From positions 1,860,001 through 1,924,000 of the forward strand of contig NZ_CP168493.1 in the NCBI RefSeq assembly GCF_042945595.1: a stretch of DNA of 64,000 bases, in the 5' to 3' direction. The translations under genes were made by a program, and so were the position numbers. The notes under the pieces are model-generated. The model ran no database searches and was not told the origin of the DNA. It saw only the letters and a program-made list of their open reading frames with translations. Shown piece by piece: positions 1 through 8,062 of this stretch; the stretch's first letter is position 1; the number at the start of each line of letters is the position of its first letter. The stretch is from Psychrobacillus sp042945595. Lineage in GTDB: Bacteria > Bacillota > Bacilli > Bacillales_A > Planococcaceae.

Positions 1-49
1 ATAGAATGAACAAACCATATACATTAACATTTATAGAGGGAGGATTAGA

Positions 50-484
50 ATGAAAAGATGCCTATGGATATTTGTTTTTATATTTTTTATAACTGGATGC
101 CAATCAAATGAAAATAAAGATTTGAAACCACCTCATCCGACTATAACGGTTGATAATCAAGAAATTTCTTATGCAATGGGGACATATTCTTGGTCGGAAA
201 ATGGAAAAGTTGTTATTGCTGATTCGGCATCCCCAGCTGAACTTGTAGAAAAGGTGAAGGTGAATGAAGTTCCAAGTGGGAAAACAATATTAATTAACTT
301 TGACTACAAACCTTCTTCAATCGAAATTGGTATTTGGGAAAACAATGGCGTGGATCTTAAAAGATCTAATACCCATGAATTTACATTACCAGAGGAAGAA
401 GGCGAATTCATTTTTGTCATTCACGCAAGTTGGGATGAAGGTGATGGAATTTATGCTTTCCGAATTAAAACAATTAATAACTAA
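50..484 (+). CDS. Putative lipoprotein, unknown function
   Basis: A 144-residue protein. Residues 1-17 form a short basic then hydrophobic signal ending in the lipobox ITGC (Cys17), so it should be lipidated and held on the outer face of the membrane. The rest is polar, with beta-rich stretches and no transmembrane segment. A GGGAGG ribosome site lies 6 bases before the ATG. I do not recognise a family. It is the first visible gene of the cassette-like region and is followed about 60 bases later by a copy of the palindromic repeat, the pattern most genes to about 20 kb show. Confidence 0.75.
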   Translation: MKRCLWIFVFIFFITGCQSNENKDLKPPHPTITVDNQEISYAMGTYSWSENGKVVIADSASPAELVEKVKVNEVPSGKTILINFDYKPSSIEIGIWENNGVDLKRSNTHEFTLPEEEGEFIFVIHASWDEGDGIYAFRIKTINN

Positions 485-545
485 TATGCCTCTATTAAGG
501 GGATTTTTTATGGCTCTCTTTTATAGAGGAATAGCTTCATGGATG

Positions 546-629
546 GCTAACGGGTGCTTTAGCATAACAAGGCTGGTTGAATAATGTCTTTATCGTTATT
601 CAACTAAAGCCGCAGTTTAGTTCAATAAG
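546..629 (+). repeat. Palindromic inter-gene repeat, copy 1 (attC-like)
   Basis: Full-length copy. The left arm reads CTAACGGGTGCTTTAG, the centre is GGCTGGTTGAATAATGTC, and the right arm reads TTATTCAACTAAAG then GCAGTTTAGTTCAATAAG. The reverse complement of the right arm matches the left arm over most of its length, so the unit can fold into one long imperfect hairpin with a bulge where CGGGT faces the CNGCAG tract. The centre is nearly the same as in copy 21 (19623-19702). Confidence 0.8.
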
Positions 630-672
630 AAGATTTTTTAGGGAACACCAAAAATTCTAATCGGGAGGTAAT

Positions 673-1191
673 ATGTTGGAAAGGAAATATAATTTATGGT
701 CATTCATTTTATGTTTGTTTATATTAACTCTTGCATTCCAAGCTTTATATGCTTCATTTAACAGAACTTGGCAAGTGGCACCACCTGCTTTGACTTTATG
801 GTTACTCACCGTCATTACTTTCGTTACGGGTATTATTGGATTTAAAGACAAAAGTAGTAGGAGTGCGAGATGGAGAAGTTGGCTGACAGTGCTAATTGCA
901 TTCCCTCTTTCGGCAATTTTTCTGTTAGGGGTAGCGATAAATACATTTGCGAGAGAACCCCTTGAAACAGCACAATCACCTGACTCTAAAATCATCATCA
1001 ACTTTTACACATTAAACGGTGGAGCGACTACTTCCATTAGTGTAACAGGAATTGTAAATGGTCCCCTTTGGTTTAAAAAGAGGATTTATTACCAAGACCA
1101 TATGCACAAGGTTGATGTGGAATGGACAAATAACCATATCGTCACGATTAACAATCATACTTTGAACTTGAATAAAGGGGAAACCTTTTAG
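673..1191 (+). CDS. DUF5412-like membrane-anchored protein
   Basis: A 172-residue protein with three hydrophobic segments (about residues 10-30, 38-58 and 73-93) and a C-terminal extracellular-type domain. The C-terminal half, with PDSKIIINFYTLNGGATTS followed by a DVEWTNNHIVTINN strand, resembles the DUF5412 family as I know it (sequence displayed after an N-terminal membrane part). Function is unknown for that family. A GGGAGG site precedes the ATG by 6 bases. It lies alone between repeat copies 1 and 2. A minus-strand reading frame over the same bases is a shadow. Confidence 0.7.
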   Translation: MLERKYNLWSFILCLFILTLAFQALYASFNRTWQVAPPALTLWLLTVITFVTGIIGFKDKSSRSARWRSWLTVLIAFPLSAIFLLGVAINTFAREPLETAQSPDSKIIINFYTLNGGATTSISVTGIVNGPLWFKKRIYYQDHMHKVDVEWTNNHIVTINNHTLNLNKGETF

Positions 1192-1209
1192 AATTAATAA
1201 TTCTTTTTA

Positions 1210-1298
1210 CTAATGGGTGCTTTAGTGGTAGATCATTGAGCTGTTAATACAGCTTTTGTTTCTTATTCAACAAACGGTGCAGTTTAGTTGAATAAGGA
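1210..1298 (+). repeat. Palindromic inter-gene repeat, copy 2
   Basis: Left arm TAATGGGTGCTTTAGTGG, central hairpin GAGCTGTTAATACAGCTTTTG, right arm TTATTCAACAAACGGTGCAG then TTTAGTTGAATAAGGA. The centre with its T-rich tail could also end transcription of the gene before it. Confidence 0.8.
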
Positions 1299-1399
1299 AT
1301 AGGTAACAAATAGTGGAATTTGATTGTTATAATTAACTAAAGGTAATCGCTTGTGAATAAGAAGAAAAATAAGAGTAGCACTTTGGGGGAAAATATATT

Positions 1400-2005
1400 A
1401 TGAGTACATTTGTTTATATGGTGAGACACGGTGAGTCGCCAAAAGAAGGAAATGAAAGAACAAGAGGATTAACCAAAAAAGGTTATTTAGATGCTCAACG
1501 AGTAACTGAGTTAATGAAAGATGAAGAAGTTGATGCAGTTGTTTCAAGTCCATACGTACGTTCAATTTTAACTGTTGAAAAGTTAGCTCAACAAATAGGG
1601 CAAAAAGTATTAGTGTTTGAAGGTTTAAAAGAGAGGATTTTTTCTTCTGAAGACAATCGAGTATCTGATAAAGAATTAGTTCCACTTTTGAAGAAGTCAT
1701 TTTTCGAATCAAATTTCGCTTTAGAGGGAGGAGAATCAAATGCTGATTGTCAAAAAAGAGCTATAAAAGTCTTTAAAGAACTATTAGATACTTTTAGAGA
1801 TAAAAAAATAGTGATAGGTACTCACGGGGCGGTTATGACCTTGATTATGGGATATTTCGATAGCACCTATGACTTGAATTTTTTACATAGCACATCAAAA
1901 CCTGATATTTATAGAATGGAATTCTATGAACGGGAATTAGTGAATGTTCAAAGACTATGGGGTGTAAATATTGGTGTTAACCAATATAACTTTTTTTGTT
2001 ATTGA
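1400..2005 (+). CDS. Histidine phosphatase family protein
   Basis: A 201-residue member of the histidine phosphatase (phosphoglycerate mutase-like) superfamily. The RHG motif is at residues 9-11 (MVRHGES), whose histidine takes the phosphate; the second catalytic histidine is in GTHGAVMTL near residue 140. SSPYVRS near residue 50 supplies the usual phosphate-pocket arginine. Substrate cannot be told: family members act on sugar phosphates, nucleotides or phosphoproteins. It is cytoplasmic, with no signal or membrane segment. Its TGA stop lies inside the left arm of repeat copy 3 (TATTGAAC), so the repeat itself supplies the end of the gene. Confidence 0.85.
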   Translation: MSTFVYMVRHGESPKEGNERTRGLTKKGYLDAQRVTELMKDEEVDAVVSSPYVRSILTVEKLAQQIGQKVLVFEGLKERIFSSEDNRVSDKELVPLLKKSFFESNFALEGGESNADCQKRAIKVFKELLDTFRDKKIVIGTHGAVMTLIMGYFDSTYDLNFLHSTSKPDIYRMEFYERELVNVQRLWGVNIGVNQYNFFCY

Positions 2006-2086
2006 ACTAACCTCTCCCTTAGCAGAACAAGGAGGCAGGAGACAGCCTTTATTGTTATTCAACTAAAGACGTAGGTTAGTTAAAAC
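2000..2086 (+). repeat. Palindromic inter-gene repeat, copy 3
   Basis: Left arm TATTGAACTAACC overlaps the stop codon of the phosphatase gene. The centre is AGGAGGCAGGAGACAGCCTT and the right arm TTATTCAACTAAAG...GGTTAGTTAAAAC. The right arm is degenerate at its end. Confidence 0.75.
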
Positions 2087-2102
2087 TTTTGGGGGGAAAA
2101 AG

Positions 2103-2519
2103 ATGAAGCAAACAATAAGAGCAAGAATGATGGGCATTTATGATTTGTTTTTGGCGACGGGTGCAATTTGGTTCGGAGTTCAAATGGTGTTGTCAAGTAG
2201 TGGAACAATCTTTGCCGAGAAATATCCTGATAGTTGGGCATCCAGGCTCCCTTTTGATAGTTGGGTTATGCCTGGGGTTCTCGCAATTGTCATATTTGGA
2301 CTGGGTAATATACTAGCGGCGGTGTTTAGTTTCAAAAAAAGGCATAACAGTTCGTGGTATGCAACTGCCATTATGGGAGCAGTTTTCTTTTTTAGCTTGA
2401 TTTTTCAGCGCATTATTTTAGAGGAATCATATATAGTAAATGGTCCATTTTTAGTTTTGAGCGTTATTCAGTTATGTCTGAGTGGATACGTATTTTTGGG
2501 TTATAGAAAAGGGCTTTGA
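2103..2519 (+). CDS. Small integral membrane protein, unknown
   Basis: A 138-residue protein with four hydrophobic segments (about residues 12-32, 55-77, 85-103 and 112-132). I recognise no family. The start is supported by a GGGGGGAAAAAG purine tract just before the ATG. It lies alone between repeat copies 3 and 4, as one of several four-helix small membrane proteins in this region. It could be an immunity or stress protein, but nothing in the sequence shows this. Confidence 0.65.
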   Translation: MKQTIRARMMGIYDLFLATGAIWFGVQMVLSSSGTIFAEKYPDSWASRLPFDSWVMPGVLAIVIFGLGNILAAVFSFKKRHNSSWYATAIMGAVFFFSLIFQRIILEESYIVNGPFLVLSVIQLCLSGYVFLGYRKGL

Positions 2520-2550
2520 TTGCGACCAAAAAATAAAATCGGAAGGTTTT

Positions 2551-2871
2551 CACAAACGGGCGCGATTGTTTAATAAGCGTCTCTGTACTTATTAAACTAC
2601 CATGAAAAATAGTTTCTTCAAGAAAAGAAAAATGACAATACTTAAGAAGACCCCTGTTAAATCATAAAAAAAGGGGAGAGCGTAAATAAGTCTATGGATT
2701 ACGTTAGACTGGATTAAGGTAAGTATCAGTATCGACACTTCCTAACCATTTTCATTCTCTGTAGTGCGGCACTGATTTTGTGCTGCATGGATGGCTAACG
2801 GATGCTTTGCTTCAAGAAAGGGTAGCATTTTTTCTTATTGAACTAACGCGGCAGTTTAGTTCAATAAGGAA
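2551..2871 (+). repeat. Composite palindromic repeat, copy 4 (long form)
   Basis: A left arm ACGGGCGCGATTGTTTAATAAG and GTCTCT are followed by ACTTATTAAACTACC, then about 190 bases of a second module (2600-2790), then a complete further unit from GCTAACGGATGC (2794) to TTTAGTTCAATAAGGA. The inserted module (GACAATACTTAAGAAGACCC ... TGCTGCATGGATGGCTAACG) recurs almost unchanged at 8090-8275. The 2558-2583 left arm recurs at 10733-10760. Confidence 0.75.
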
Positions 2872-3144
2872 AATCAGTGAAAGAACTGAAAATTTAAATA
2901 TCTAAGATGAATAGTTCTATGAGAATTTCAAATAATTACTTGTCAGAAGGATTGGTAAAATAATATTATTCTCCCATAGATAATTCAAAATGACATGAGC
3001 TGTTGTTGGATCACAGGTAGAATTGCAGATTTCGAATCAAACGGTATATATTACGATACATCTTCCACATTGAGTAATACTCACATATCGCCACATCTCC
3101 GACATGTATACACCTTTAATTTATTTAATCTTTTCACTCATTTT

Positions 3145-3173
3145 TGAAACAGAAATTCCTCTTGCTCCGTCTA
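3145..3173 (+). promoter_or_regulatory. ECF sigma-factor type promoter
   Basis: TGAAAC (3145-3150), a 17-base spacer, and CGTCTA (3168-3173) match the -35/-10 pattern used by sigma-W/M/X class factors. It lies 28 bases before the start of the sigma gene, which suggests that the sigma factor transcribes its own operon. Confidence 0.7.
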
Positions 3174-3200
3174 ACATTTAATACTAAAAGGAGTTGCCCT

Positions 3201-3716
3201 ATGACCCGACTCGAAAAATTTATATATGATTATGGTGATGAGTTGTTGAGACTTGCTTATACATATGTGAAAAATAAGCAAGCTGCGGAAGACATTGTCC
3301 AAGATGTGCTACTAAAAGCATTTGAAAAGCAAACATTGTTTCGTGAAGAGGCCACGTATCATACATATTTGTATCGAATGACGATTAATCGCAGTTACGA
3401 CTATTTGCGAAGTTGGCATTATAAAAATACGACTATGGTCGAAAAAATTCAGCATTTATTTGGCCGATCGACAGAGCAAGATATCGTGACGCAATCAGAA
3501 AATCGTCAACTCGCACAAGCCGTTCTTTCATTACCGCTGAAATACCGTGAAGTCATTGTACTTACGTATTACTTAGACTATTCGTCAGAGGAAATTGGTA
3601 TGCTACTAAATTGTTCATCGGCTACGGTGCGTACAAGGCTTGCTCGTGGTCGTAAAAAACTTAAATTGGTGCTTAAGGAGGACGGCTTTGATGGAACGAT
3701 TGAAAACGGGTATTGA
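3201..3716 (+). CDS. RNA polymerase sigma factor, ECF (sigma-70) family
   Basis: A 171-residue ECF sigma factor. Region 2 (about residues 1-75) contains AEDIVQDVLLKAFE and the -10 recognition helix ending YLYRMTINRSYDYLR; region 4 (about 110-165) has the helix-turn-helix SSEEIGMLLNCSSATVRTR. I place the start at ATG 3201 because AAAGGAG lies just before it; an upstream in-frame ATG at 3144 would overlap the promoter. It directs polymerase to a small regulon in response to a signal sensed by its anti-sigma partner, which follows with a 26-base overlap. The signal is unknown. It is unusual to find such a pair in a row of single-gene units. Confidence 0.9.
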   Translation: MTRLEKFIYDYGDELLRLAYTYVKNKQAAEDIVQDVLLKAFEKQTLFREEATYHTYLYRMTINRSYDYLRSWHYKNTTMVEKIQHLFGRSTEQDIVTQSENRQLAQAVLSLPLKYREVIVLTYYLDYSSEEIGMLLNCSSATVRTRLARGRKKLKLVLKEDGFDGTIENGY

Positions 3717-4542
3717 TGAGGTGATTGGCGAAGAGTTCTGGATGACGAAGGACCTTGCACGGAAAATGGCTAAACCGAGAAAAAAATTGACGCGTACTCC
3801 AATATTTGCAATGGTAGGCATCGTTTCAATCGCGGCATTGCTTCTTACGATTACATTATGGTCAGCCCAATCAGGGATTTTAAGTGCTGCCACAACAAAT
3901 GCACTTGGGGACCATGGAGAACTTTTTAACACGTATTTCGAGGCAATTGATGCACTGGATCCAGAAATGTTAAATCTAGTAGCATCCCCGGCATATGGTG
4001 GGACTGTGGATGAGTTATCTAAAAAGTATGAAAATATAGATTTTTTGAAAGCGGAATTTCTACGGGAGCTTGACGGCATCATTTGGATGAAATTTATGGT
4101 GATGAATAAAGAAGGAGAAAAATGGAACGAAGTTGTTACGTATTACCAAATTGTTGATGGCAAAATATATGAATCAGTTTATGATCAACCCTTTTATATA
4201 TACGAGCATTTTGATATTGAAGTAGCGCAGGCGCAAGCCATTTTTGGTTCCGGTGGATATAGTCATAATAACAATCAGTTTGTGGCAATAGATGATGGAA
4301 AATTGCTTGTGAGTGGCTCTCGTTCACGTAATAAAGTAGAGTCAGCCATCGAGTTATACTTAAAAGAGATTGGCAAGGAAAATGTGTTTAAACATTTCCA
4401 ACAACCTCGACTTATCTACAAAGATAATGGAAAAGTTTTATGGTTATCGGCAGATGGATTTGACATCGTCTTTACGAGAAAAGGCGAGCGCATTTTAGTG
4501 GATAACCAAGGCGCCGAATATTATCTGCAAGGAAGATACTAA
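3691..4542 (+). CDS. Putative membrane-anchored anti-sigma factor
   Basis: A 283-residue protein that starts at ATG 3691 inside the sigma gene, behind AAGGAGGACGG. The first 45 residues are cytoplasmic, one transmembrane segment follows (about residues 46-66, PIFAMVGIVSIAALLLTITLW), and the remaining 215 residues lie outside. That layout and the overlap with the sigma gene fit an anti-sigma factor that holds the sigma protein at the membrane. There is no HxxxCxxC zinc motif, so it is not the ZAS type. The extracellular domain, with a second part from about residue 185 on, is not one I recognise. Confidence 0.75.
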   Translation: MERLKTGIDEVIGEEFWMTKDLARKMAKPRKKLTRTPIFAMVGIVSIAALLLTITLWSAQSGILSAATTNALGDHGELFNTYFEAIDALDPEMLNLVASPAYGGTVDELSKKYENIDFLKAEFLRELDGIIWMKFMVMNKEGEKWNEVVTYYQIVDGKIYESVYDQPFYIYEHFDIEVAQAQAIFGSGGYSHNNNQFVAIDDGKLLVSGSRSRNKVESAIELYLKEIGKENVFKHFQQPRLIYKDNGKVLWLSADGFDIVFTRKGERILVDNQGAEYYLQGRY

Positions 4543-4556
4543 CAAAACATGTCGGC

Positions 4557-4598
4557 CAGTCTTCGTGTTCTTAATAATTTTCAAGCACACGAAGACTG
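4557..4598 (+). terminator. Hairpin after the sigma/anti-sigma pair
   Basis: CAGTCTTCGTGT and ACACGAAGACTG form a perfect 12-bp stem with an 18-base loop. No T run follows, so termination is not certain. Confidence 0.45.
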
Positions 4599-4636
4599 TT
4601 AACACCTATTAAATTGTAATATTGTGAAGTGTTTCA

Positions 4637-4724
4637 CTTAAACTAACGAGGTACTTTAGTAGAGCAGGTCTGTCAGTAGACAGCCTTTCTTGTTATTGAA
4701 CAAAGCACCCCTTACTTGAATAAG
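4637..4724 (+). repeat. Palindromic inter-gene repeat, copy 5
   Basis: Left arm CTTAAACTAACGAGGTACTT, central hairpin GTCTGTCAGTAGACAGCC, right arm TTATTGAACAAAGC then CTTACTTGAATAAG. The centre is a perfect CTGTC/GACAG stem. Confidence 0.8.
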
Positions 4725-4810
4725 TCTAATCTATTTTAGATGGATTATTTTGGAATATTTTTAGCTTTGGAAAGTATTAACAATTATAAAAAACGCTTTG
4801 GGGGATTATC

Positions 4811-4912
4811 TTGAAAAAAGACATGATAAAAGTGGTATCTGTTTTTGGTATAGGTTCTATTTTAGTTTTATTGGTTCCTTTTCTCTTTAATTATTTTTTA
4901 TTGAACGTATAA
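4811..4912 (+). CDS. 33-residue single-span membrane peptide
   Basis: A short frame (TTG start) behind GGGGGATTATC. It begins MKKDMIKVVSVFG, continues as one hydrophobic segment (about residues 7-31), and ends in TAA. It fills the whole space between repeat copies 5 and 6, which supports it as the gene of that unit. The type (short basic N-terminus plus one helix) is shared by many uncharacterised Bacillus peptides. Confidence 0.5.
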   Translation: MKKDMIKVVSVFGIGSILVLLVPFLFNYFLLNV

Positions 4913-4931
4913 TATCAGATTCAAGTAAGAT

Positions 4932-4980
4932 TGTGAAATGATACACTTAAACTAACGCAGCAGTTTAGTTGAATAAGGAA
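4932..4980 (+). repeat. Short-form palindromic repeat, copy 6
   Basis: TGTGAAATGATACACTTAAA leads into CTAACGCAGCAGTTTAG and TTGAATAAGGAA. Only the outer arms are present, without the long central section. The same TGTGAAATGNTACACTTAA lead is found at 5981 and in weaker form at 15318 and 19338. Confidence 0.7.
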
Positions 4981-5067
4981 GTTTGTTAAAATTGAGATAT
5001 ATGCATGGAAGGATTAAATATCCAAGTCAATACACTCTGGTTTACAGGGAAAGGGGGAAACAAATAC

Positions 5068-5862
5068 ATGCCGATTTACCATAAAGTAATTGGAGAAGGA
5101 TATCCCATTGTTATATTGCATGGTTGGACACTTGACCACCAAGTGATGTTACATGCAATGGAACCGTTATTCGAGAAACGAAGCGGTTGGAATAGAATAT
5201 ACATAGACTTACCAGGCATGGGGCATTCCGAGTCACAACCATCTATTCAGAACTCTGACGATATGTTAGAAGCAATATTACATCTTTTGGACGAAATTAT
5301 CCCGGGTAAACCGTTTATTATTTGTGGTAATTCATATGGCGGGTACATTGCCAGAGGTATAGTCCGTTCAAGGCAGGACAAAGTTCGTGGATTACTGCTG
5401 ATGGCACCAATGACTATACCTGAATTCGATGAAAGGGAAGTACCACAGCAAACCGTTCTAAAAAGAGACAGCAACTTGATATCACTTTTGTCTCCAGAGG
5501 ATGCTGATGAATTTTGCTCCATGGGGGTGGTGCAGGGTCAAACTGAATGGGAGAGGTTTCGAAATGAAATTTTACTTCCTTCTAAACAAACAAATATTGA
5601 ATTCTTAAACCACATTCGTCAAAATGGATATGGCTTTACCTTCGATATTTCATCTAAACTTGAGTATCCCACGCTAATTATCACAGGGCGTCAGGACAAT
5701 ATAGTCGGATACCACGATGCGTGGCGGCTAATTGAAGATTACCCAAGGGCAACTTTTGCAGTGCTTGATATGGCTGGTCACAACCTACAAATCGAACAAA
5801 CCGATGTATTTAACGCATTAGTTCATAACTGGTTAAACAGACTTGAATCTGTAAATTTTTGA
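5068..5862 (+). CDS. Alpha/beta hydrolase
   Basis: A 264-residue alpha/beta-hydrolase. The oxyanion region is LHGWTLDH (about residue 18), the nucleophile elbow is GNSYGG (Ser near residue 88), the acid is in ITGRQDN, and the histidine is in MAGHNLQ near the C-terminus, so the triad is complete. I choose ATG 5068 because GGGGGAAAC lies just before it; a frame extended to 5005 has no ribosome site and adds residues unlike the family. The substrate cannot be told; family members cleave esters, amides or C-C bonds. Cytoplasmic. Confidence 0.88.
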   Translation: MPIYHKVIGEGYPIVILHGWTLDHQVMLHAMEPLFEKRSGWNRIYIDLPGMGHSESQPSIQNSDDMLEAILHLLDEIIPGKPFIICGNSYGGYIARGIVRSRQDKVRGLLLMAPMTIPEFDEREVPQQTVLKRDSNLISLLSPEDADEFCSMGVVQGQTEWERFRNEILLPSKQTNIEFLNHIRQNGYGFTFDISSKLEYPTLIITGRQDNIVGYHDAWRLIEDYPRATFAVLDMAGHNLQIEQTDVFNALVHNWLNRLESVNF

Positions 5863-5892
5863 TTGGTGTAACGTTTCATAAATTAGAGTTTC

Positions 5893-6030
5893 CTATTTAA
5901 CTATAGGAGTGCTTTAGTTAACAGACCATCTCGATGGTCTGTTTTTTTATCCAAAACATCAAGTAGATCTCTGAAATCCATTGTGAAATGTTACACTTAA
6001 AATTAACGCAGCAGTTTAGTTGAAGAAGAA
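5893..6030 (+). repeat. Palindromic repeat, copy 7 (long variant with terminator)
   Basis: Left arm TATTTAACTATAGGAGTGC; centre AGACCATCTCGATGGTCTG with a T7 tail, a good rho-independent terminator for the hydrolase gene; then TCCAAAACATCAAGTAGAT and the short-form lead GTGAAATGTTACACTTAAA with right arm CGCAGCAGTTTAGTTGAAG. The whole is homologous to 19245-19386. Confidence 0.75.
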
Positions 6031-6081
6031 GGTATTTTTGCGATTTTGTTGAATAAGTTAATATATGTAAATTATTGGACA

Positions 6082-6154
6082 GAAGGGATGCTTTACTTCA
6101 AGTCTGTGGCGATACTTTTTTCTTGAACTAACGACGCAGTAGAGTTCAATAAGA
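6082..6154 (+). repeat. Palindromic inter-gene repeat, copy 8
   Basis: Left arm AAGGGATGCTTTACTTCAAG, centre TCTGTGGCGATACTTTTTTC, right arm TTGAACTAACGACGCAG then TAGAGTTCAATAAG. It follows copy 7 with no gene of its own between. Confidence 0.7.
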
Positions 6155-6229
6155 CTAATTCATGGAATATTGAAACATTCTGAATGGTTTTTCGTATATA
6201 CGAGTAAGTAAAGGGGAAGGAGGTAATGT

Positions 6230-6619
6230 ATGGAAGCGGATTTTATCTACATATCATCAATTATTGTGGCGATTTTGTTGATGTCCATTGCAGTTTTTCA
6301 AGTGCTACTTTCATTAGGCTATCCTTTTGGTGAATTTGCAATGGGTGGACATTATAAGGTTTTACCTAAAAAATTACGTATTGCGAGTGTTGCTAATGCT
6401 TTGATTCTGTTATTTATGGGCTTTGTTTTTCTGCAACATACTAATGTCTTAATTGGTGTAGATTTTTTATCTACAAACATATTAGTATGGGTTATTACAA
6501 TTTTCCTCGGCGTTAATACAATAGCAAATCTAATATCTCGGAGTAAGAAAGAGAGATTTGTTATGACACCATTATCAGGTTTTACTTTCATATTATGTTT
6601 ATTTATTGCTTTATCATAG
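6230..6619 (+). CDS. Small four-helix membrane protein, unknown
   Basis: A 129-residue protein with four hydrophobic segments (about residues 5-29, 55-73, 83-100 and 110-128) and a conserved-looking loop GYPFGEFAMGGHYKVLP between the first two. I have seen this loop in uncharacterised Bacillus membrane proteins but know no function. GGAAGGAGG lies 6 bases before the ATG. It is the only gene between repeat copies 8 and 9. Confidence 0.7.
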   Translation: MEADFIYISSIIVAILLMSIAVFQVLLSLGYPFGEFAMGGHYKVLPKKLRIASVANALILLFMGFVFLQHTNVLIGVDFLSTNILVWVITIFLGVNTIANLISRSKKERFVMTPLSGFTFILCLFIALS

Positions 6620-6640
6620 GATTATTTCTTCAATACTTAT

Positions 6641-7048
6641 TCAACTGACATGAAAATTAAAAAACGCTCAAAATCTATAAAATTGCATAACAAAAGAGAC
6701 TCAGAAAAAGCTTTTTAAAAAAAGGCTGAGCATTCTGAATGATTATATTGAGTTAATAGGTAAATCAAGAAACATCTCCATTCTTCCTAAAATAAAGGCA
6801 AGGCTGGTGGAACCAATCAAAAAGGATTAATCTCCCATAAGTGCTACCCATATAGGGTTCGACAGTCTGTGATGCACCGAGATCGTTGGAGTCAGACTAA
6901 CGGATGGGCTCTATGGCACCATAGTGTATCGACCTTCTTCGCCAGCCATAGAAACAGTATAGACAGTGGTATCCATTTTCATGCTCTGTGGTGAAGCGCT
7001 GATTTTGCGCTTCATGGATGGCTAACGGGGCAGTTTGGTTCAATAAGA
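6641..7048 (+). repeat. Degenerate long-form repeat, copy 9
   Basis: Begins TTATTCAACTGACATGAAAA as the 8063 copy does. A middle part (6655-6830) has a hairpin around AAGCTTTTTAAAAAAAGGCT and AAGGCAAGGCTGGTGGAACC. It ends GCGCTTCATGGATGGCTAACG then GGGCAGTTTGGTTCAATAAG. Its 6780-6830 section recurs in altered form near 33980-34020. The stretch 6620-7102 holds no gene that I can support. Confidence 0.6.
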
Positions 7049-7102
7049 AAATACCATTCAAACATGGTAATATGAGGGTAAACACCAAAGGAGAACACTC
7101 AA

Positions 7103-8032
7103 ATGTCATTTATAACCATTGAAAAAGCAACCATTACGGATGCTGAAAAACTAACAGAAATTAAGAAAAGGACTTTTGATGAAGAAGTGAAAAAGTGGCT
7201 TCCAAATCAAGATGATGTAATTGACTACAATATTCAGCCACCAGGATATTCTTCTGTTGAAATGACTAAATATATGATTAGAGAATTGGAATATTTTAAA
7301 GTCTTACAGGATAAAGAAATTATCGGTGGAATTATAATTACTATTTCTGGTAAAAGTTTTGGGAGAATAGACCGTATTTTCGTTGATCCTAACTATCAAG
7401 GTAAAGGAATAGGTTCTAGAGTAATAAATTTAGTAGAGGAAGAGTTTTGGAATGTGAGGACTTGGGACCTTGAGACGTCAAGTAGACAAATTAACAATCA
7501 TTATTTTTATGAAAAAATGGGTTATAGAACAACCTTTGAATCTGAAGATGAATATGGTTATCTAAAGAAAATAGAAACTTCATCAGAAAAAGAAAACATA
7601 GCTGAAAATAAAAACATTTCAAGCTTCCAATACGTGAATTGCGATATGGCAAAAACGGAGTTTTATGGTGTAAATTTAGAAAGTAGTTCGTTTAGTAACA
7701 GTAATGTAATGAATAGTCATATTAGCAATTGTAATCTTAGTCACTCGAAGTTCCAAAATATAAATTTTAAAAATTCTCTATATGCCGATTTAAATCTTTC
7801 TAACAGTGAGATGATATTTGTCACTTTAGGTGGGGTTAGTTTCATTGATACAAATCTTGGAGATGAAAATAAGCCAATCTCATTTGTAAGATGTGACCTT
7901 GAAGGAAGTAAATTGAGTAACTGTAATCTTAGAAATGTAGAAATACAAAAGAGTGATTTGACTGGTATGAAAATTGATAATGTTCCAGTAGAAGATCTTA
8001 TTGAAGCTTACTATCAATTGAATAAAAAATAA
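7103..8032 (+). CDS. GNAT acetyltransferase fused to pentapeptide-like repeats
   Basis: A 309-residue protein. Residues 1-165 are a GNAT domain: the acetyl-CoA loop is in IFVDPNYQGKGIGSRVINL (motif A, Q/RxxGxG/A) and the family's late NNHYFYEKMGYR is present. Residues about 180-300 have runs of pentads of the A(D/N)LXX kind, such as SSFSNSN, NLSHSKFQNINFKNS, DLNLSNSE and CDLEGSKLSNCNLRNV, which should form a right-handed beta-helix. Acetyl-CoA donor is sure for the family; the acceptor is not known. The joining of these two domains in one chain is not common. GGAGAAC precedes the ATG. It is a single-gene unit between repeat copies 9 and 10. Confidence 0.85.
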   Translation: MSFITIEKATITDAEKLTEIKKRTFDEEVKKWLPNQDDVIDYNIQPPGYSSVEMTKYMIRELEYFKVLQDKEIIGGIIITISGKSFGRIDRIFVDPNYQGKGIGSRVINLVEEEFWNVRTWDLETSSRQINNHYFYEKMGYRTTFESEDEYGYLKKIETSSEKENIAENKNISSFQYVNCDMAKTEFYGVNLESSSFSNSNVMNSHISNCNLSHSKFQNINFKNSLYADLNLSNSEMIFVTLGGVSFIDTNLGDENKPISFVRCDLEGSKLSNCNLRNVEIQKSDLTGMKIDNVPVEDLIEAYYQLNKK

Positions 8033-8062
8033 ACACTTTGTATTACCTTAAATTTTAATTGC

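Noticed and set aside
657..1001. 114-codon minus-strand frame
   Set aside because: A shadow of the DUF5412-like gene.
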